From NCBI GenBank assembly GCA_964409905.1, contig CAYPET010000008.1:37776-101775 (forward strand): 64,000 bases of DNA, written 5' to 3'. The stretch is from JAGNRR01 sp964409905 (lineage in GTDB: Bacteria > Bacteroidota > Bacteroidia > Chitinophagales > Chitinophagaceae). Positions 44,495 to 53,027 of this stretch are shown one piece after another. The translations under genes were made by a program, and so were the position numbers. Each line of letters starts with the position of its first letter. The stretch's first letter is position 1. The notes below the pieces were generated by a model. That model did not search any database and was not told the origin of the DNA. It worked only from the letters and a program-made list of their open reading frames with translations.

Positions 44495-45739
44495 CTAATT
44501 TGCCGGAAGAATTTTTGTTGTCACTTCACCAAAACCAACACGCATACCATCTTTTTCACAATGGCCACGTAAAGTAACAGTGTCACCATCTTTAAAAAAC
44601 ACCCGCGTGCTACCGTCATTTAAAGTAATTGGTTTTTTACCTCCCCATGCCAATTCGAGCATGGATCCGAAGGATTTTTCATCTTTACCACTAATGGTAC
44701 CACTAGCCATCATATCACCCACATTTACATTGCAACCGTTGACAGTATGATGTGCCAATTGTTGACTCATATTCCAATACATATATTTATAGTTGCTTTT
44801 ACAAATGATATTCTCACTGCCTGATGGCGGTGTCAGCGCCACCTCCAAATCAATATCAATATTCATTCTATCAGCAAGTTGCAGGTATGGTAAAGGCTTT
44901 GGCGTTTGTTTGGGTGCCGCTACTTTATAAGGAGCCAATGCTTCTAGCGTTACAACCCATGGAGAAATGGAAGAAGCAAAACTTTTAGCTAGAAAAGGCC
45001 CGAGTGGCACATATTCCCATTTTTGAATATCCCGAGCACTCCAGTCATTAAACAAGACCATGCCGAATATATAATCCTCTGCTTTTTCAACAGGTATTGA
45101 AGCACCCAAATTGGTTGATTTGCCAACGATGAAGGCCATTTCCAATTCCATATCCAAACGAGCAGTTGGCTGGAATACAGGTTTAGTGGCTTCATTTGGC
45201 AACACCTGCCCTTTGGGACGATGAATATTTTCTCCACTCAATATAATTGAACTTGAACGGCCATGATACCCTACCGGTATATGTTTCCAATTTGGCAATA
45301 GCGCATTTTGGGGATCGCGAAACATTTTGCCAACATTGGTGGCATGTTCAATGCTCGAGTAAAAATCAGTGTAATCTCCAATGCGCACCGGCATATGCAT
45401 TACCGCATTTCGCTGATCTACAAATACTGATCGTTTATCACGCAGTTTGCGACTATTTTTCAATAACATTTTTTGTATTTCTAGTCGCACGCCATTTGTT
45501 TTTCTTTTTCCTAGATCAATAAAGTCGTTTAAGTAATCATTGACCAATACATTTTTTGGTATATCCAATTTGTTTAGATAACCCAGACGCGCTACTGCAC
45601 TTACATCAATTATTTGACGACCTATGGCAATCCCTACTCGCTTGGATTTTGTCTTGGTGGAGAAAATACCAAAAGGTAAATTGTAGATTGAGAAATCTGA
45701 ATCTGCTGGTATATCAAGCCAAGTTTGTAATTTTTTCAT
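44495..45739 (-). CDS. fahA: Fumarylacetoacetase
   Basis: A 414-residue hydrolase that splits fumarylacetoacetate in tyrosine and homogentisate breakdown. It has an N-terminal SH3-like domain and the catalytic C-domain with YTDFYSSIEHATNVGKMFR, PVGYHGRSSSI, DMELEMAFIVGK and LFNDWSARDIQKWEYVPLGPF, which carry the Ca/Mg ligands. The ATG at 45739 gives MKKLQTWLDIP, the family start; the frame opens further upstream but over the promoter. It is first in the operon with flavin reductase and acetyl-CoA synthetase. Confidence 0.95.
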   Translation of the reverse strand: MKKLQTWLDIPADSDFSIYNLPFGIFSTKTKSKRVGIAIGRQIIDVSAVARLGYLNKLDIPKNVLVNDYLNDFIDLGKRKTNGVRLEIQKMLLKNSRKLRDKRSVFVDQRNAVMHMPVRIGDYTDFYSSIEHATNVGKMFRDPQNALLPNWKHIPVGYHGRSSSIILSGENIHRPKGQVLPNEATKPVFQPTARLDMELEMAFIVGKSTNLGASIPVEKAEDYIFGMVLFNDWSARDIQKWEYVPLGPFLAKSFASSISPWVVTLEALAPYKVAAPKQTPKPLPYLQLADRMNIDIDLEVALTPPSGSENIICKSNYKYMYWNMSQQLAHHTVNGCNVNVGDMMASGTISGKDEKSFGSMLELAWGGKKPITLNDGSTRVFFKDGDTVTLRGHCEKDGMRVGFGEVTTKILPAN

Positions 45740-45758
45740 GTATGGTGTTTTTTCCGCG

Positions 45759-45791
45759 CAAAGATAAAGCCCATGCCTTGCAAATGGCAAA
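45759..45791 (-). promoter_or_regulatory. Promoter of the fahA operon (TTTG-N21-TATCTTTG)
   Basis: The -7 element TATCTTTG (45766-45759) is an exact consensus match, and TTTG (45791-45788) lies 21 bases upstream. The predicted leader is about a dozen bases. It sets the start at 45739. Confidence 0.6.
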
Positions 45792-45942
45792 GAAGTTCGT
45801 GAAGCAAAAGCAAAGCCGACAAACTTTGTTCAGTATAGATAAGGAATTGCGTAGAATGCCGAAAAGAAGAACATGAATTACCATCCTTTCTTCACACTAA
45901 TAATCTGCAATTGCCACGGCAAATGGCAACGGTTGAGTTAAT

Positions 45943-45969
45943 AAAAAAGGCCAGCAAAAGCCGGCCTTT
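45943..45969 (-). terminator. Intrinsic terminator after the nitroreductase gene
   Basis: A stem of 7 bp (45946-45952 with 45963-45969), one A-C mismatch, 2 more bp and an AAAA loop on the plus strand. On the minus strand it is followed by six U residues and lies four bases after the nitroreductase stop. Confidence 0.8.
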
Positions 45970-45973
45970 ATTA

Positions 45974-46618
45974 TTATGCCATTACGGCATCTTTGATAAG
46001 AAATAATTCTTCTTTTGGTCTGCGAATTTTAGGAGTGTGTTGTGTTTCATCATCTTTAGAACGATACCCTACCGCCATTATCACTGCTGCCTCAAGTTGA
46101 TGCTCTTCCAATCCCAATACCTTATTTACTTCCACCGCTTCAAAACCTTCCATAGGACAAGCATCAATATGCAATTCCGCACATGCAGTGAGCGCGTTGC
46201 CTAATGCGATGTAGGTTTGCTTGGCATTCCAATTGCTAATTTCTTCCTTTGTTTTTTCACTAACCTTTTTATTCACAAAATCGCCATAACCTTGTAAGGC
46301 ATCAGCATCCATGCCCAAGGCTTTCGCTTTAAACGAGAAGTAATCATTTACCTGCTCGGGGTTTAACGCACTGTAATTACAAAAAATAAATAGATGCGAT
46401 GCATCGGTTATCTGCGGCTGATGCCAACAATGCGGCTTCAGTTCTTCGCGTAATGCATCATCATTTACTATCACTACCTTGTACAGTTGCATACCGTAAG
46501 ATGAAGGTGAAAGCTGAATAGCCTCTTTAATTTTTTCAAGATTTTCTTCACTTACTTTTTTCTCTGCATCAAATTTTTTGGTGGCATAACGCCATTTCAA
46601 GTTTTCAATTGTTTTCAT
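45974..46618 (-). CDS. NAD(P)H-dependent nitroreductase family oxidoreductase
   Basis: A 214-residue FMN enzyme of the NfsB/YfkO nitroreductase type. RYATKKFDAEKKVSEENLEKIKEAIQLSPSSYGMQLYKVVIV holds the FMN-phosphate residues; GNALTACAELHIDACPMEGFE and AVIMAVGYR complete the fold. It reduces nitroaromatics or quinones. It follows the pirin gene by 13 bases and ends at a strong terminator, so the two form a unit, probably under the AraC gene upstream. Confidence 0.93.
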   Translation of the reverse strand: MKTIENLKWRYATKKFDAEKKVSEENLEKIKEAIQLSPSSYGMQLYKVVIVNDDALREELKPHCWHQPQITDASHLFIFCNYSALNPEQVNDYFSFKAKALGMDADALQGYGDFVNKKVSEKTKEEISNWNAKQTYIALGNALTACAELHIDACPMEGFEAVEVNKVLGLEEHQLEAAVIMAVGYRSKDDETQHTPKIRRPKEELFLIKDAVMA

Positions 46619-46631
46619 ATTATATCTAATT

Positions 46632-47510
46632 TTAAATTGTCATTGGTACATCCATAAGTAAAATACGTGCGCCGCTTTGTGCAGCAATTTCGAGTTCAGT
46701 TGTATCCGAAACACCAAAGCCATCTCGTGTTTGTAGTTGCTGGCCATTTACAGCACACTCACCCGCTAAAACGAAAACGTAAACACCATTGCCGTTTTGT
46801 TTTACAGAATATGTTTGCGTAATTGATTTGTCAAACTCACCCAGATGAAACCATGCATCTTGATGTATCCAAACGCCATCGTCATTCGCATTGGGAGAAA
46901 GAATTTGATAAAGCTCATTTTTGCGGGCAATATCGCTTAATGATATTTGATCGTAACGTGGTTGAACATTTTTAGTTTTCGGGAACAACCATATTTGTAA
47001 AAATTTTACCTCCGCATCTTCGTTACTATTAAACTCACTATGGTACACGCCCGTGCCGGCACTCATTACCTGCACATCGCCTTTTTTTATTATTGCTTTA
47101 TTACCCATACTATCTTCATGCTTCAAATCGCCCTCCAAGGGTATAGAAATGATTTCCATATTATCATGAGGATGCTTCCCAAAACCTTTGCCAGGCGCTA
47201 CGGTATCATCATTTAATACGCGCAAAACGCCAAAATGCATTCTTTCGGGATTATGATAATTTGCGAAGCTAAATGTGTGGTAACTATTGAGCCAACCATG
47301 GTTTGCATTGCCTCGGGTGTTTGCTTTGTGTAATACTGTATTCATTGTTTTAATTTCATTATTTGGCAAATGATTGAAGCCAATGTTATCCATTAACCGA
47401 TCATAAGTTGATGGAGATGCAGCAGTTGTCCAGATTTTTGGAATGACCAAGCCCATGCTGCTTAGCAAGAGTGACTTCTTCAAAAAGCTTTTACGATTCA
47501 TGATTAGCAT
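46632..47510 (-). CDS. Pirin family protein with possible export signal
   Basis: A bicupin pirin of up to 292 residues. The metal ligands are in FGKHPHDNMEIISIPLEGDLKHED and GVYHSEFN; relatives (YhhW) have quercetin 2,3-dioxygenase activity. The usual pirin start MNTVLHKANTRGNANHG would be at 47345. The frame however runs 55 codons further with MNRKSFLKKSLLLSSMGLVIP, close to a twin-arginine signal (RK in place of RR). CACCTTTG, one base off the -7 consensus, lies 13 bases before the ATG at 47510. I keep the long form; ATG 47501 is equally possible. Confidence 0.85.
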   Translation of the reverse strand: MLIMNRKSFLKKSLLLSSMGLVIPKIWTTAASPSTYDRLMDNIGFNHLPNNEIKTMNTVLHKANTRGNANHGWLNSYHTFSFANYHNPERMHFGVLRVLNDDTVAPGKGFGKHPHDNMEIISIPLEGDLKHEDSMGNKAIIKKGDVQVMSAGTGVYHSEFNSNEDAEVKFLQIWLFPKTKNVQPRYDQISLSDIARKNELYQILSPNANDDGVWIHQDAWFHLGEFDKSITQTYSVKQNGNGVYVFVLAGECAVNGQQLQTRDGFGVSDTTELEIAAQSGARILLMDVPMTI

Positions 47511-47516
47511 TCCTTG

Positions 47517-47558
47517 TGTAATGCAAAGGTGCTATTCAGAACAGATGAAAGCATTACA
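47517..47558. promoter_or_regulatory. Inverted repeat between araC and pirin
   Basis: Perfect 8-bp arms TGTAATGC (47517-47524) and GCATTACA (47551-47558) separated by 26 bases, lying just upstream of the pirin start and around its likely promoter. It could be an operator for the adjacent AraC protein or an RNA hairpin. Confidence 0.35.
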
Positions 47559-47583
47559 GAAATACGGCCTGTACTTGTAAAAA

Positions 47584-48450
47584 TCAGGGTTGCATTGTTT
47601 TACGAAAAGCTGTGGGGCTATGCGAGGTGCATTTTTTAAAAAAATGGCTAAAATGTGCAGGTTCATTAAAGCCAAGTTCAAAAGCAATTTCTTTTGTTGA
47701 GCTGTTCGTATGAAACAGCAAGCGTTTGGCTGCTATGATAAGGCGATTTTGAATATACTCTTTGGCCGTTTTGCCAATTAGAGATTTTACTACCTTGTTT
47801 AAATGATCTGCGCTTACGTATAAGGCATTGCTATAATCTTTTACGCTGTGCCAATGTTTATAGTTATGATCAACCAGTTTTTTAAAATTGCGCAACAAGG
47901 TTTCGCCGGCCTCCATCTCATTATGCTTGATTGACTTTTGCGCATTGGACTGATGACAAGTGATCAGTATCAATTTTAAATAGGCGCTTATTGCATCTGA
48001 ACTATACTTGTGATAAGTGTTTTGCATGGCAATTATCTCCTCACAAAAATTACATATTTTATTAAATGTATCCTGTGGCAGGTGTAGGGGCGGACTTGCA
48101 CCATAATCTGCGAATAAATTAATGTCATGAATAAATGAGGTGGGAATATTATGCTGCACTAAAAAATCCGAAGAGAAGACGATAGCATATCCAACAGAGC
48201 GTTCTTGTTCAATAATTTGGTGCACTTGACCCTCATTTACAAAGAAAATTGCTCCGTCACTTAGTGTATATTCGTTAAAGTCAATGTTATGCACGCCCCT
48301 AGCCTTTACCGGGATAACAACCGTAAAATAGTCGTGCCTGTGCGGCTCGTCTGCAGCACCACCTCGCTGATCATAAATATCTTCCATACGTGTTATGGAA
48401 AAATTTTGTCCTCGCTGCTGAAGATTTAAACTTGGATATGTTTTGAGCAT
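47584..48450 (-). CDS. AraC family transcriptional regulator
   Basis: A 288-residue regulator. The N-terminal cupin-like domain has DEPHRHDYFTVVIP; the C-terminal double helix-turn-helix is SADHLNKVVKSLIGKTAKEYI and SSTKEIAFELGFNEPAHFSHFFKK. It lies 73 bases upstream of the pirin-nitroreductase pair on the same strand and probably controls it. A terminator hairpin of the pump operon ends three bases before its ATG, and I find no TAnnTTTG in the gap, so its own promoter is not obvious. Confidence 0.93.
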   Translation of the reverse strand: MLKTYPSLNLQQRGQNFSITRMEDIYDQRGGAADEPHRHDYFTVVIPVKARGVHNIDFNEYTLSDGAIFFVNEGQVHQIIEQERSVGYAIVFSSDFLVQHNIPTSFIHDINLFADYGASPPLHLPQDTFNKICNFCEEIIAMQNTYHKYSSDAISAYLKLILITCHQSNAQKSIKHNEMEAGETLLRNFKKLVDHNYKHWHSVKDYSNALYVSADHLNKVVKSLIGKTAKEYIQNRLIIAAKRLLFHTNSSTKEIAFELGFNEPAHFSHFFKKCTSHSPTAFRKTMQP

Positions 48451-48453
48451 AAG

Positions 48454-48480
48454 AAAAATGCCCGGTAAAAGTACCGGGCA
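48454..48480 (-). terminator. Intrinsic terminator between RND pump and araC
   Basis: A perfect 9-bp stem (48459-48467 with 48472-48480), loop AAAG, followed on the minus strand by five U residues. It ends three bases before the araC start codon, so it may act as an attenuator as well as a terminator. Confidence 0.85.
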
Positions 48481-48507
48481 ATATTGTAATTGAGTTTAAA
48501 GAAACCT

Positions 48508-51500
48508 TTAAATCTTAGCACCCTCTTTTCCAAGGGCTTTTAAAATTTTCGCCTTCCTATTAAATGCCATCAGCAACAAGACCGGCACAATGATAAGGGT
48601 AATTACCGTTGCAAAGGCCAAACCAAAAATCATGGTCCAGGAAAGCGGTCCCCAAAATGCCACATTATCTCCGCCAAAATAGATATGGGGATTACCAGTT
48701 TCGAACAAAAGAGCAAAATCAATATTTAAACCCACAGCCAGTGGAATTAAACCAGAAATTGTCGATATCGCTGTTAGTAAAACCGGTGTCATACGGGTTC
48801 GTCCTGCCTCAATGATTGCTTGGCGCGGCGACAGGCCTTCAGATAATTTCAGATCAGCAAATTCAACCAGTAAAATACCATTGCGCACCACGATTCCCGC
48901 TAACGCCACGATACCAATGCCTGTCATTACAATTACCATATCCATACCAAAAATGCCTACACCAAGGAGTACACCAATAATGCTTAAAACAATCTCACTC
49001 ATGATAATAATCGTTCGACTGAATGAGTTAAACTGAATCATTAAAATCAAAAATATAAGTGCAACGGATGTCAACATCGCACCTCCGAGAAAAGCGGTTG
49101 TTTCGGCCTGCTCCTCTTGCTCTCCACCCATACGAATGTTCACACCGGGTGGAGCATTAAACTCATCAATTTCGCTTTGAATAGCCGCAACAACTTCATT
49201 TGGATTAAAATCGCTCAATACGTTAGAGCTTAAACTAATAATCCGTTTCTCGTCTTTTCGTTTTATACCGCCATATGTATTACCATATTCCAAATCAGCA
49301 AAACTTCCTAAGGGAACTTGGCGCACTGCACCGCCCATAGCCATATCTCTGTACGTGACCGGAATATTTTTTACAATGTCAATATTATTCCGCTGCTCCC
49401 GCTGTAAGCGAACCATAATAGGATAATCATCATTTACATCTTTGAAGCGTGATACCTCCATGCCGAACATAGCCGTGCGTAAATCCTGTGCAATTTGCCC
49501 TGAACTGATGCCCTCAATATTCAAGCGTGAGCGCTGTATATCAAAAATAATCTCAGGTTTATCAGCCTGAAAGTCACTTTTTAATTCCTCCACACCAGCA
49601 ATCATTTTATCATCCAGGTACCGCTTTAAGTTTTTTGATGTTGCAATCAAACTGTCGAGGTCCTCTCCTGTAATTTCGATTAATATTGGTTTAGCAGTAG
49701 GCGGACCGGCACTTTCTTTTTCCACTACTATTTTGGCACCGGGCACACCTTTTACCTTCTTTCGAATTTTATCCAATACAGCTTGGGTAGATTGACTGTT
49801 TCGTTCAGCAAATTTTACATAGGAAACGGTAATTTTTCCTCGGTTGGGATACTCGCCAATTTCACCAGCTTCGGTATTGGTGGCGCCTACTTTCACGTTG
49901 GATACGATAGAAGTAATCAACGGATGTTTTCGCTTACCAGTTGGGTCGTAGTCTACAGCTTTGTAAACTTTTTGTTCTAAATCTTTTAGTACCTCGTTTG
50001 TCTTTGTTTGGTCGGTACCTTCTGGCATCGTTAAAAAGACGTAGGTAAAGTTTGGCTCTGACTCTGGAAAGAACAATACATTCGGGCTTCGAACACCAAT
50101 TAATACTACAGAAATAATTAACAACACAACGACGCCCGCCACTGTTTTGTAGCGGTGATTCAGGAACATTTCCAGTTTTCTTACATACCAATTCTGCACT
50201 CTTGGCCACACATTATGTTGAAATTTGTAAATAATTTTCACCAACACAAATTTGTTCAACAAGAACAAAAGGAAAAAGAAAATAATCAGGTTCCCCATCA
50301 AAAGGCTTCCGGATACATATCCCAATAAGGCGATAACACCAAAAACAATCGCAACCCAAGTAGTTCGTTTTGTCCAGCCAATTTTTTCTCCCGGCTTGTA
50401 GTCATCTTTTCTCATGAAATCTACTGCGAATACAGGATTGATGATATAGGCTACCACCAGGCTGGCCAATAAAGTTATTATAAGTGTTATTGGTAAAAAG
50501 AACATAAACTCCCCTATGATACCATCCCAAAATGCGAGAGGGATAAAGGGTAACAAGGTAGTAAGCGTTCCGGCCAATACAGGCAAAAAGACTTCTTTGG
50601 TAGCCTTTGTTACAGCTTCTTTGATAGGCACATCTTCCTCATGAAAAATACGATGTGAGTTTTCAATAACTACGATGGCATCATCAACTACAATGCCTAA
50701 AGCCAGTAAGAATGAAAACAGCACAATCATATTCATGGTGAAACCAATACTTGGCATAACCATAAAGGCAATGGCCATTGAAAGCGGCACCGAAAGGGCC
50801 ACAAATATTGCATTTGTAGTGCCCATAAAAAACATAAGAATCAGTGTTACGATGATAAAGCCAATAATGATGGTATTAATCAAATCATGAAGTGTTACGC
50901 GAGTGTTTTCACTTTGATCTGCTGTGAGGATTACGCTAAGCTCTTTGGGGAGCTCTTCAGCTTTCATTTTATCAATAATTTCATTGATTTTATCACTGGC
51001 ATTTATCAGATTCTTTCCTGCTCCTTTCACCACGTTTAGGGTTATTACATTACGCCCATCAAGTCTGGCAAAACTTTCAGGATCTTCGTAAGTATCCTTT
51101 ACCTCGGCAATATCCCGCAGGTAAATTGATGCCCCCATTGGATTTTTTACAACCAAGTTGGCAATTTCTTCAGCACTTTTAAAAACTTTTTTGATGCTCA
51201 ATAGGCGTTGCTCGCCATCCACTTTTACTTCACCCGGTGTAGCCTCAATATTTTCGAATGCTATGGCATTTTGTATATCACGAAATGATAGCTGTGCTGC
51301 GCTCATCTTAAACAAATCCACGTTGACATGAATTTCGCGCTCCAAACCACCTACTTTATCCACGCGCTTTATCTCTTTTAAATCCTCTATGCGGTCTTTA
51401 ATTCGATCTGCATATTTTTCCAAACGCGTCACATCGAGATCACCATAGATATTTACATACATTATGGGGAAGTCGGAAGCATCAATTTCGTTGATCTCCG

Positions 51501-51885
51501 GTTCGCTAGGTAAGTCATTTGGCAAATCAGGCTTGGCCTTATCTACCGCATCTTGAACGTCTACTTTTGCTTCACTAATGTCAACGTCCGTATTAAACTC
51601 GGCAGTAATGATAGAGAAATCTTGAAAGGAATTGCTCGTAACTTTTTTGATGCCGGAAAGGTTGGAGAGTTCTTTTTCTATAGGCTTGGATACCAGATTC
51701 TCCATGTTTTCTGGTGAGGTTCCCGGATAAATTGTTTGGACAATAATGGATGGAAACTTTACCTCTGGGAATTGTTCTTTGGGCAAGCTATTATAGGCCT
51801 GATAACCCATAATTGCCAAGATAACTGTGGCAAAATAGATTGCCGTACGATTATTAATTGGCCACTTTGAAGGGTTTAACTGCAT
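48508..51885 (-). CDS. Efflux RND transporter permease, HAE1-like
   Basis: A 1125-residue inner membrane pump of the AcrB-like family. It has the helix-4 motif LLALGIVVDDAIVVIENSHRIFHE with the Asp pair of the proton relay, and two large periplasmic loops. It is about 80 residues longer than AcrB owing to an insertion (about residues 495-560) between helices 6 and 7 that holds two or more extra hydrophobic helices. It works with the adaptor and TolC genes just upstream. The substrate is probably an organic toxicant. Confidence 0.94.
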   Translation of the reverse strand: MQLNPSKWPINNRTAIYFATVILAIMGYQAYNSLPKEQFPEVKFPSIIVQTIYPGTSPENMENLVSKPIEKELSNLSGIKKVTSNSFQDFSIITAEFNTDVDISEAKVDVQDAVDKAKPDLPNDLPSEPEINEIDASDFPIMYVNIYGDLDVTRLEKYADRIKDRIEDLKEIKRVDKVGGLEREIHVNVDLFKMSAAQLSFRDIQNAIAFENIEATPGEVKVDGEQRLLSIKKVFKSAEEIANLVVKNPMGASIYLRDIAEVKDTYEDPESFARLDGRNVITLNVVKGAGKNLINASDKINEIIDKMKAEELPKELSVILTADQSENTRVTLHDLINTIIIGFIIVTLILMFFMGTTNAIFVALSVPLSMAIAFMVMPSIGFTMNMIVLFSFLLALGIVVDDAIVVIENSHRIFHEEDVPIKEAVTKATKEVFLPVLAGTLTTLLPFIPLAFWDGIIGEFMFFLPITLIITLLASLVVAYIINPVFAVDFMRKDDYKPGEKIGWTKRTTWVAIVFGVIALLGYVSGSLLMGNLIIFFFLLFLLNKFVLVKIIYKFQHNVWPRVQNWYVRKLEMFLNHRYKTVAGVVVLLIISVVLIGVRSPNVLFFPESEPNFTYVFLTMPEGTDQTKTNEVLKDLEQKVYKAVDYDPTGKRKHPLITSIVSNVKVGATNTEAGEIGEYPNRGKITVSYVKFAERNSQSTQAVLDKIRKKVKGVPGAKIVVEKESAGPPTAKPILIEITGEDLDSLIATSKNLKRYLDDKMIAGVEELKSDFQADKPEIIFDIQRSRLNIEGISSGQIAQDLRTAMFGMEVSRFKDVNDDYPIMVRLQREQRNNIDIVKNIPVTYRDMAMGGAVRQVPLGSFADLEYGNTYGGIKRKDEKRIISLSSNVLSDFNPNEVVAAIQSEIDEFNAPPGVNIRMGGEQEEQAETTAFLGGAMLTSVALIFLILMIQFNSFSRTIIIMSEIVLSIIGVLLGVGIFGMDMVIVMTGIGIVALAGIVVRNGILLVEFADLKLSEGLSPRQAIIEAGRTRMTPVLLTAISTISGLIPLAVGLNIDFALLFETGNPHIYFGGDNVAFWGPLSWTMIFGLAFATVITLIIVPVLLLMAFNRKAKILKALGKEGAKI

Positions 51886-51899
51886 ATTTTTTTGTTTTA

Positions 51900-53009
51900 T
51901 TATTTTGCAAAATCGAGTTTGTCTCCCTCGTTTAATTCTTCGTAACCAGCCGTTACCACTTGATCGTCTAGGTTTAAACCGTTTATGATTTCAACTTTGC
52001 CTAAGTAATTTTTACCTAAACGGACTTTTTTTAGTTTGGCTTTATCGGTATTGTCTTTTACAAAAACATAATCTTCGTCATTTATGCGTTGAATCACCTT
52101 TACGGGTAAGACAAATGCACGCGGATTGGTATAGGTGGCAATTTTAACTTTAGTAATCATGTTTGGGCGCAATTTGCTGCTTGAAGGAGGATTAATCTCA
52201 GCAGTAAAAGTTCGCTTCATTGGATCAATCGCTTTTTGTACATATCGCACGTTGGTTATCATGGTATCATTAAAGTCAGGCAATACAACCTCGGCCCGGC
52301 TACCTGTTTGAACACGACCCGCATAGCTTTCCGGAATATCTACTTCTACTTTTACATCTGATGTATTCACGATTCGGATTTGATTTGGCATACCTGGGCT
52401 AGCCATATCACCCACTTGAATATTGACATCATCAACCACCCCACTGATGGGTGCTTTTATAGTATACATATTTCGCTGACTCTGAATCGTATTTTTTTTC
52501 TTGATTAATGATTCGTACTGATTTTTTGCAGTAAGTAGCTGCACCTCGGTTCCAATTTCTTGTTCCCACAGTTTCTTTTGTTTGTCATACATTGTTTTGG
52601 CAAATGCAATTTGTTGATCCAATTCTGCAATTCCACTTTGTACGGCATCGGCTTTGAGGGTAGCCAATGTCTGCCCTTTACGTACGAATTGTCCATTCCG
52701 CACATGAATGGCTTGCACTACACCAGGAGCCTCTGCAGTTGCATTTACAGTTTTACCGGCATCAATCCGCCCTTGCAATTCTACATATTGGTAAAATGGA
52801 TTTGGGCTCATAGATGTAAGCTGCACAGGAATTTTACGACCACTTGTATTGTCACGATTATTCTGCTCGAGGGCTGCTATTTTTTTATCAATCTCAAGAC
52901 GTTGCTTTTTAAGGCTTGCCACGTCTGCCCCTGCTTCGTTGATTTGTTTGCCACCACAGCTTGCCAAAAAAAGTAGCGCACTGCTGATAATAATAATTGC
53001 TTTGTTCAT
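51900..53009 (-). CDS. Efflux RND periplasmic adaptor lipoprotein
   Basis: A 369-residue membrane-fusion protein with lipobox LASC (Cys 18). A coiled coil at residues 25-55 is followed by the lipoyl half-motif ATAEAPGVVQAIHVRNGQFVRKGQTLATLKA, a hairpin, the second half TIKAPISGVVDDVNIQVGDMASPG, then beta-barrel and C-terminal domains. It lies 14 bases before the permease and 18 after TolC. Confidence 0.94.
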   Translation of the reverse strand: MNKAIIIISSALLFLASCGGKQINEAGADVASLKKQRLEIDKKIAALEQNNRDNTSGRKIPVQLTSMSPNPFYQYVELQGRIDAGKTVNATAEAPGVVQAIHVRNGQFVRKGQTLATLKADAVQSGIAELDQQIAFAKTMYDKQKKLWEQEIGTEVQLLTAKNQYESLIKKKNTIQSQRNMYTIKAPISGVVDDVNIQVGDMASPGMPNQIRIVNTSDVKVEVDIPESYAGRVQTGSRAEVVLPDFNDTMITNVRYVQKAIDPMKRTFTAEINPPSSSKLRPNMITKVKIATYTNPRAFVLPVKVIQRINDEDYVFVKDNTDKAKLKKVRLGKNYLGKVEIINGLNLDDQVVTAGYEELNEGDKLDFAK

Positions 53010-53027
53010 GTGTTTTGTTTTTTCTTA

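Noticed and set aside
45556..45876. 106-codon open frame on the plus strand
   Set aside because: It is antisense to the fahA 5' end and promoter, with no family likeness and low-complexity composition; it is a shadow frame.
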